Positions 60,629-64,000 of a stretch of DNA of 64,000 bases are shown here, one piece after another (the stretch's first letter is position 1; every line of letters starts with the position of its first letter). The DNA comes from Odontesthes bonariensis (taxonomy: Eukaryota > Chordata > Actinopteri > Atheriniformes > Atherinopsidae), in NCBI RefSeq assembly GCF_027942865.1, contig NC_134522.1, positions 29,933,349 through 29,997,348 of the forward strand, read 5' to 3'. The notes under the pieces were generated by a model. That model saw only the letters and a program-made list of their open reading frames with translations. It did no database searches and was not told the origin of the DNA. Both the position numbers and the translations under genes were made by a program.

Positions 60629-61703
60629 GGATTTTAAATAAAAATGGAATATTCCTTCTAAAACAATGTATTCAGACATCTGTATTAGCACATGTCAATG
60701 ATGTGCATCTGGGGGCTTTCAAACTGTCAGGCAACGGCAGCTTTACATCAATAACGGGACAAACCAACTTAACTACTTGTATAGGTAGTTTAAACATTTA
60801 ACAATTTGTTTCATGTTATGCCAAGTCCATTTGGGTGAACATCTTAAAGAATTAACCATGTTGCTGGTTGAATGAAAAGCTAACTGTAGCTTGTATACAA
60901 GTTTGTCTTGAGGCTCCACAATTGTTTTCCATCAACCGACAAATCTGAAGTATTTCCAGACGGGGCTTTATATATTTATAAAAAGATATATATTTTTGGG
61001 GGTTAAAATCACTTTCTTTGAGCCTGCGGTCAAGTTGGGTTCTGAACTTTCTGCCATCTTCACGTAAGTCGACTTTCAGCAGTGACGCTGTGCCAGACCC
61101 CGTCATGCAGTGCGCTGACTCGCCAAAGCAGTGTTTTTCCACCTTCAAGCAATAATTTTGACCCCCGACTGTCTGTTTTTAAAACCTATTCAAATTTAGA
61201 ATATTCTTTGGGCTTTAAGAATATATTGGGCTTTAATAGGCAACTTGTTGCATTTCCACTCTGTTCTGCAGTTGTGCCAGAACATGCCTATTGATGTTGC
61301 ATCCTCTGAATTTACAACTTCTAAATGGGAAGTCAAATTTTCTTGTTGGTATCCTGGTAAGCTTTATCAAGTCCTTGTACAGTTGGAAGTGTACATGGTT
61401 TACTGAGTAAACGTGAAATCTTTCATTTGCTGTTCTGGTCTAACTCACTGAGCAAAGTATTGGTAGAACTAATGGTGCTCTCCCAGTACCCAGCTCCTCA
61501 TTTTGCTTTCAAATTTCTAGCCTTTTTTTTTTTTTTTAAAATAAGCTTCAATTTATTCCATAGATTCCTCAACTGCCCTGTTTGCCTTGTTTTAATGTGC
61601 ATGATTTGGGTGTCTGAAGTCTAAATCTTTATATCACTAGTGTTTTGGGTATATCTGGAAGAATGGACTCGTGTGTGTTGACTGCATTTAATTGCACACC
61701 AGA
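60629..61703. other. Unassigned sequence
   Basis: AT-rich with a T-run at 61,527. No gene or repeat recognised. It continues the locus that the Copia element interrupted. Confidence 0.4.
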
Positions 61704-62119
61704 GGTCCGTTTCACGTAGCAGGTTTAGTGAAAACTCTGAGTAGGTTAACCCTGAAATGAGGGAAACCCTGAGTTTTCCGTTTCACAAAGGGAGGTAACT
61801 CAACCCCGAGAAAGAGGGGTAACTCTAGCCTGTTTCACAAAGAGGTAACTTAACTTCACGGTAATTTACCGGAGTAACAGACTCTCTGAATGTAACCTGG
61901 TCGGGACCAGGTTTTATTCAAGAAACCTCGGGTTTCTTTCTGTCTCCGCCCTCTTTCAGCCACACACGCCGTTTGATTTCCTCATTCATTCAGTCAGCAG
62001 AGCGAGTTTTAGCGTAGCCTATGTCTTCTAGTTCTAGAAGTCGATTTATAATATAGAAAATTTATGATATATAAAATTTATAATATAGCTTACAGTTAGA
62101 GGCGACTTTTTCCACGAAC

Positions 62120-63419
62120 ATGGCATGTCCGTTTATCAACGATCCCGTGGATGAAGGTGCAGCATTATTGCGCAGAGAATTGAATATTTGTCGGGAGATG
62201 GTTATCTGACCACGCATTGATGTTTTAGCATTTCCAGACAATTTTCTTTTTGATCGGTATCGTTTCACGTCAGAGTCCATCATTTACATACATAACATAA
62301 TCCGTCCTTACATTGGCAACATTACCAACCGCAGTCATGCTCTTACATCTCAGCAGATATTGTGTGTTGCACTTCGTTTCTTTGCCAATGGAAGTTTTTT
62401 GTACAATGTCGGAGATGCAGAACACTTGAGCAAGGCAACTGTATGCAGGGCGGTCAGAAAAGTGTGCCTCACCCTGAAACGGCTTTTACCCATGTTTGTG
62501 GTTTTCCCTGGACATAAACCTGTCAGAGCCATCAAGGAGGAGTTCCACAGGATTGCAGGTGAATGATGTAGAGATCTGTTAAATTGTATTCTGTTAATGA
62601 CATTGTGCTGCAACCTCAGACTGGGATTAGTAATTTTACTTTCTTTTAGGATTTCCCAGTGTGATTGGAGTGGGAGTGCATAGATGGCACACACATCCCC
62701 ATCAAGGCTCCCTCACAAAATGAAGCCGATTATGTGAACAGGAAGTCCATTCACAGCATAAATGTGCAGGCACATGTAGACTGACTACTGTTTCAAGATG
62801 TTAAAGACTGCATCATAGTTCCAACATCTCATTCTCTGCACTGTCAAGATCATATGTGATGCTGCAAACATCATTTCGAATGTGGAGGCCTAGTGGCCTG
62901 GGTCTGTTCATGACTCAAGAATTTTTCGCGAGTCTAACCTGAGCAACAGACTACAACATGGTAAGCAGCCTAAAGATTTGCACAATATAATTCACTTGTC
63001 TCCCTCCTTTAATACACTCCAATGTATCCACTACGCATTACAGGAGAGTTTGATGGCCTTCTGCTGGGTGACAGGGGTTACCATGCCAACCTAGGCTGCT
63101 GACCCCTTACCTTGACCTTGAACCAGGCCCCCAACAAAACTTCAACCGGGCTCACTGCAGGACAAGAGCCCGGGTGGAGATGACCATAGGCCTGTTGAAA
63201 GCCCGTTTCCAGTGCCTACGTCACGTCAGGGTGACCCCTGAGAGGGCCTGTGATATAATTGTGGCATGTGTTGTTCTTCATAATATCGCCACTATTAGAG
63301 GAGAGCAACACCCTGTCCTACAAATTGAAGACGCAGATGATGACCCCATCCACCTGCCAGCTAACCAGGATGGCAGAGCAGTCAGAGACACCATATGCAA
63401 TAATCACTTTAGGGTTTAA
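62120..63419 (+). pseudogene. Harbinger-B transposase, decayed
   Basis: Start MACPFINDPVDEGAALLRRE, then TGA where neighbouring codons suggest Arg (ATCTGACCACGC), then open through CVALRFFANGSFLYNVGDAE, HLSKATVCRAVRKVCLTLKR and FPGHKPVRAIKEEFHRIAG (62,360-62,560), ending at an intron donor. The next exon reads GFPSVIG, but the catalytic [12 protein letters not shown] is in another frame because of a short insertion near 62,668. GDRGYHANLG (62,060-frame region near 63,070) is followed by a frameshift. The last exon 63,174-63,419 has FQCLRHVRVTPERACDIIVA and VVLHNIA. Multiple lesions make it inactive. Confidence 0.85.
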
Positions 63420-63420
63420 G

Positions 63421-63470
63421 TCACCATCATCACCACCATCATCATCATCACCATCATCACCACCACAGCA
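63421..63470. repeat. (CAT/CAC)n short repeat
   Basis: A run of CATCATCACCACCATC-type triplets directly after the transposase stop. Confidence 0.85.
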
Positions 63471-63545
63471 GTCAAATAAAGACATATAAATATAAATACA
63501 AATTTCATTTGGTCTTCTTTATTTCCTACAAATACAAGAGCTAGT

Positions 63546-63876
63546 TCAGTTAATGTTCCAATAGTTAACATAATTCACCTGTGACCATGCACCCACCTTT
63601 AACTTGTGCTCCAGTATTTCAATTTCCAGATCTGTCTTCCTCATCTGGCGGTCTAAGTAGAGCATTTCTTTATCAGCTTTTTGTATGTTTTTCAGCAGGT
63701 GAATTTTGTAAAGCTCTTTTACCGGCAACTGGAAATACATAAGGACGACATTAAATTATACAGTTGCACATGCATTCCACAGAATGAATCTCTGGTGTTT
63801 ACTGAACATCCATCTCACTGTGTCAATTTGTGCAGTGGAAGTTGAGGGACCCTCCTGCTGCTGCCCAGCCATGCTC
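63546..63876 (-). pseudogene. Myb/SANT partner gene of Harbinger-B, C-terminal exons
   Basis: Minus-strand exon at about 63,876-63,806 reads SMAGQQQEGPSTSTAQIDTV, followed after an intron by 63,728-63,590 with LPVKELYKIHLLKNIQKADK and YLDRQMRKTDLEIEILEHKL, an amphipathic C-terminal helix typical of these proteins. N-terminal Myb exons lie beyond the window; equivalents are seen in the 18.1 kb copy. Confidence 0.65.
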
Positions 63877-64000
63877 TGTTAAAAATAATAAAATGATGAG
63901 AATGTGTTAATATTTCAGTGTAGGTTAAAAGTCATATTCCACCAGAATGTTAAGAAATGGGAATGGGAAGAGAACTATCAGTATAATGAAGATGTTACCT

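Larger units (their letters stand above)
61704..64000 (+). mobile_element. Harbinger-B: degraded, transposase-bearing copy (runs off window)
   Basis: Terminus GGTCCGTTTCACGTAGCAGG begins at 61,704, identical to Harbinger-B at 18,113. A transposase (plus strand) converges on a Myb/SANT partner gene (minus strand). The other terminus lies beyond the window. Confidence 0.85.

Overview
This window looks like a transposon-dense stretch of a teleost fish genome. The signs are a T-cell-receptor-beta-type V segment with its recombination signal, vertebrate-type tRNA-Lys and intron-containing tRNA-Leu genes, fish-style L2/CR1/Rex-like LINEs, a fish SINE, hAT and PIF/Harbinger DNA transposons, a Copia element and gammaretrovirus-like ERVs with spliced, AT-rich surroundings. 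Host coding sequence is sparse: TRBV-like fragments (23.3 kb and 30.3 kb), the last exons of an unrecognised gene (53.8-55.2 kb), and three copies of an unrecognised small reading frame (44.5, 49.4 and 51.3 kb). Most of the rest is mobile DNA, much of it nested. LAYOUT. The dominant structure is an imperfect inverted duplication. The left arm runs from about 5,397 to 17,592 and the right arm from about 32,700 to 42,291, around a 15.1 kb spacer. Read from outside in, both arms hold an ERV env 3' part, an LTR, a tRNA-Leu, a tRNA-Lys, a second partial tRNA-Leu, a BED-type hAT remnant, a Myb/SANT-like gene and a second hAT element. After subtracting one private LINE per arm (3.26 kb left, 1.49 kb right) and one 0.85 kb deletion in the right arm, both arms come to about 8.9 kb. 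The inner boundary of the right arm coincides with the terminal base of the second hAT element. Left of the left arm (1-5,396) lie the ERV 5' LTR stub, a Harbinger remnant and an intact gag frame. Right of the right arm (42,292-44,290) lie env surface-unit and integrase remnants. The spacer carries a non-autonomous Harbinger (18.1-20.1 kb), LTR fragments, nested L2 LINEs, a SINE, and a nearly complete Harbinger (23.5-29.5 kb) that interrupts a TRBV neighbourhood and itself carries a hAT in an intron. Region 44.4-53.3 kb is a direct segmental duplication of a small gene with CRE-like promoter repeats, plus L2 debris, a 39-bp CCAAT-box minisatellite, a Harbinger MITE and a solo LTR. At 55.7-60.6 kb lies a structurally complete Copia element with paired LTRs and a 5-bp target duplication. 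The window ends inside another Harbinger copy. HOW THE PARTS RELATE. The genes do not form one pathway. They are transposon gene pairs (Harbinger transposase plus MADF or Myb/SANT partner; gag/pol/env; LINE ORF2) and their non-autonomous descendants. Element ends, target duplications and reading frames were read by eye. No database search was run, so family names rest on motifs and clade names within LINE and LTR groups are provisional.
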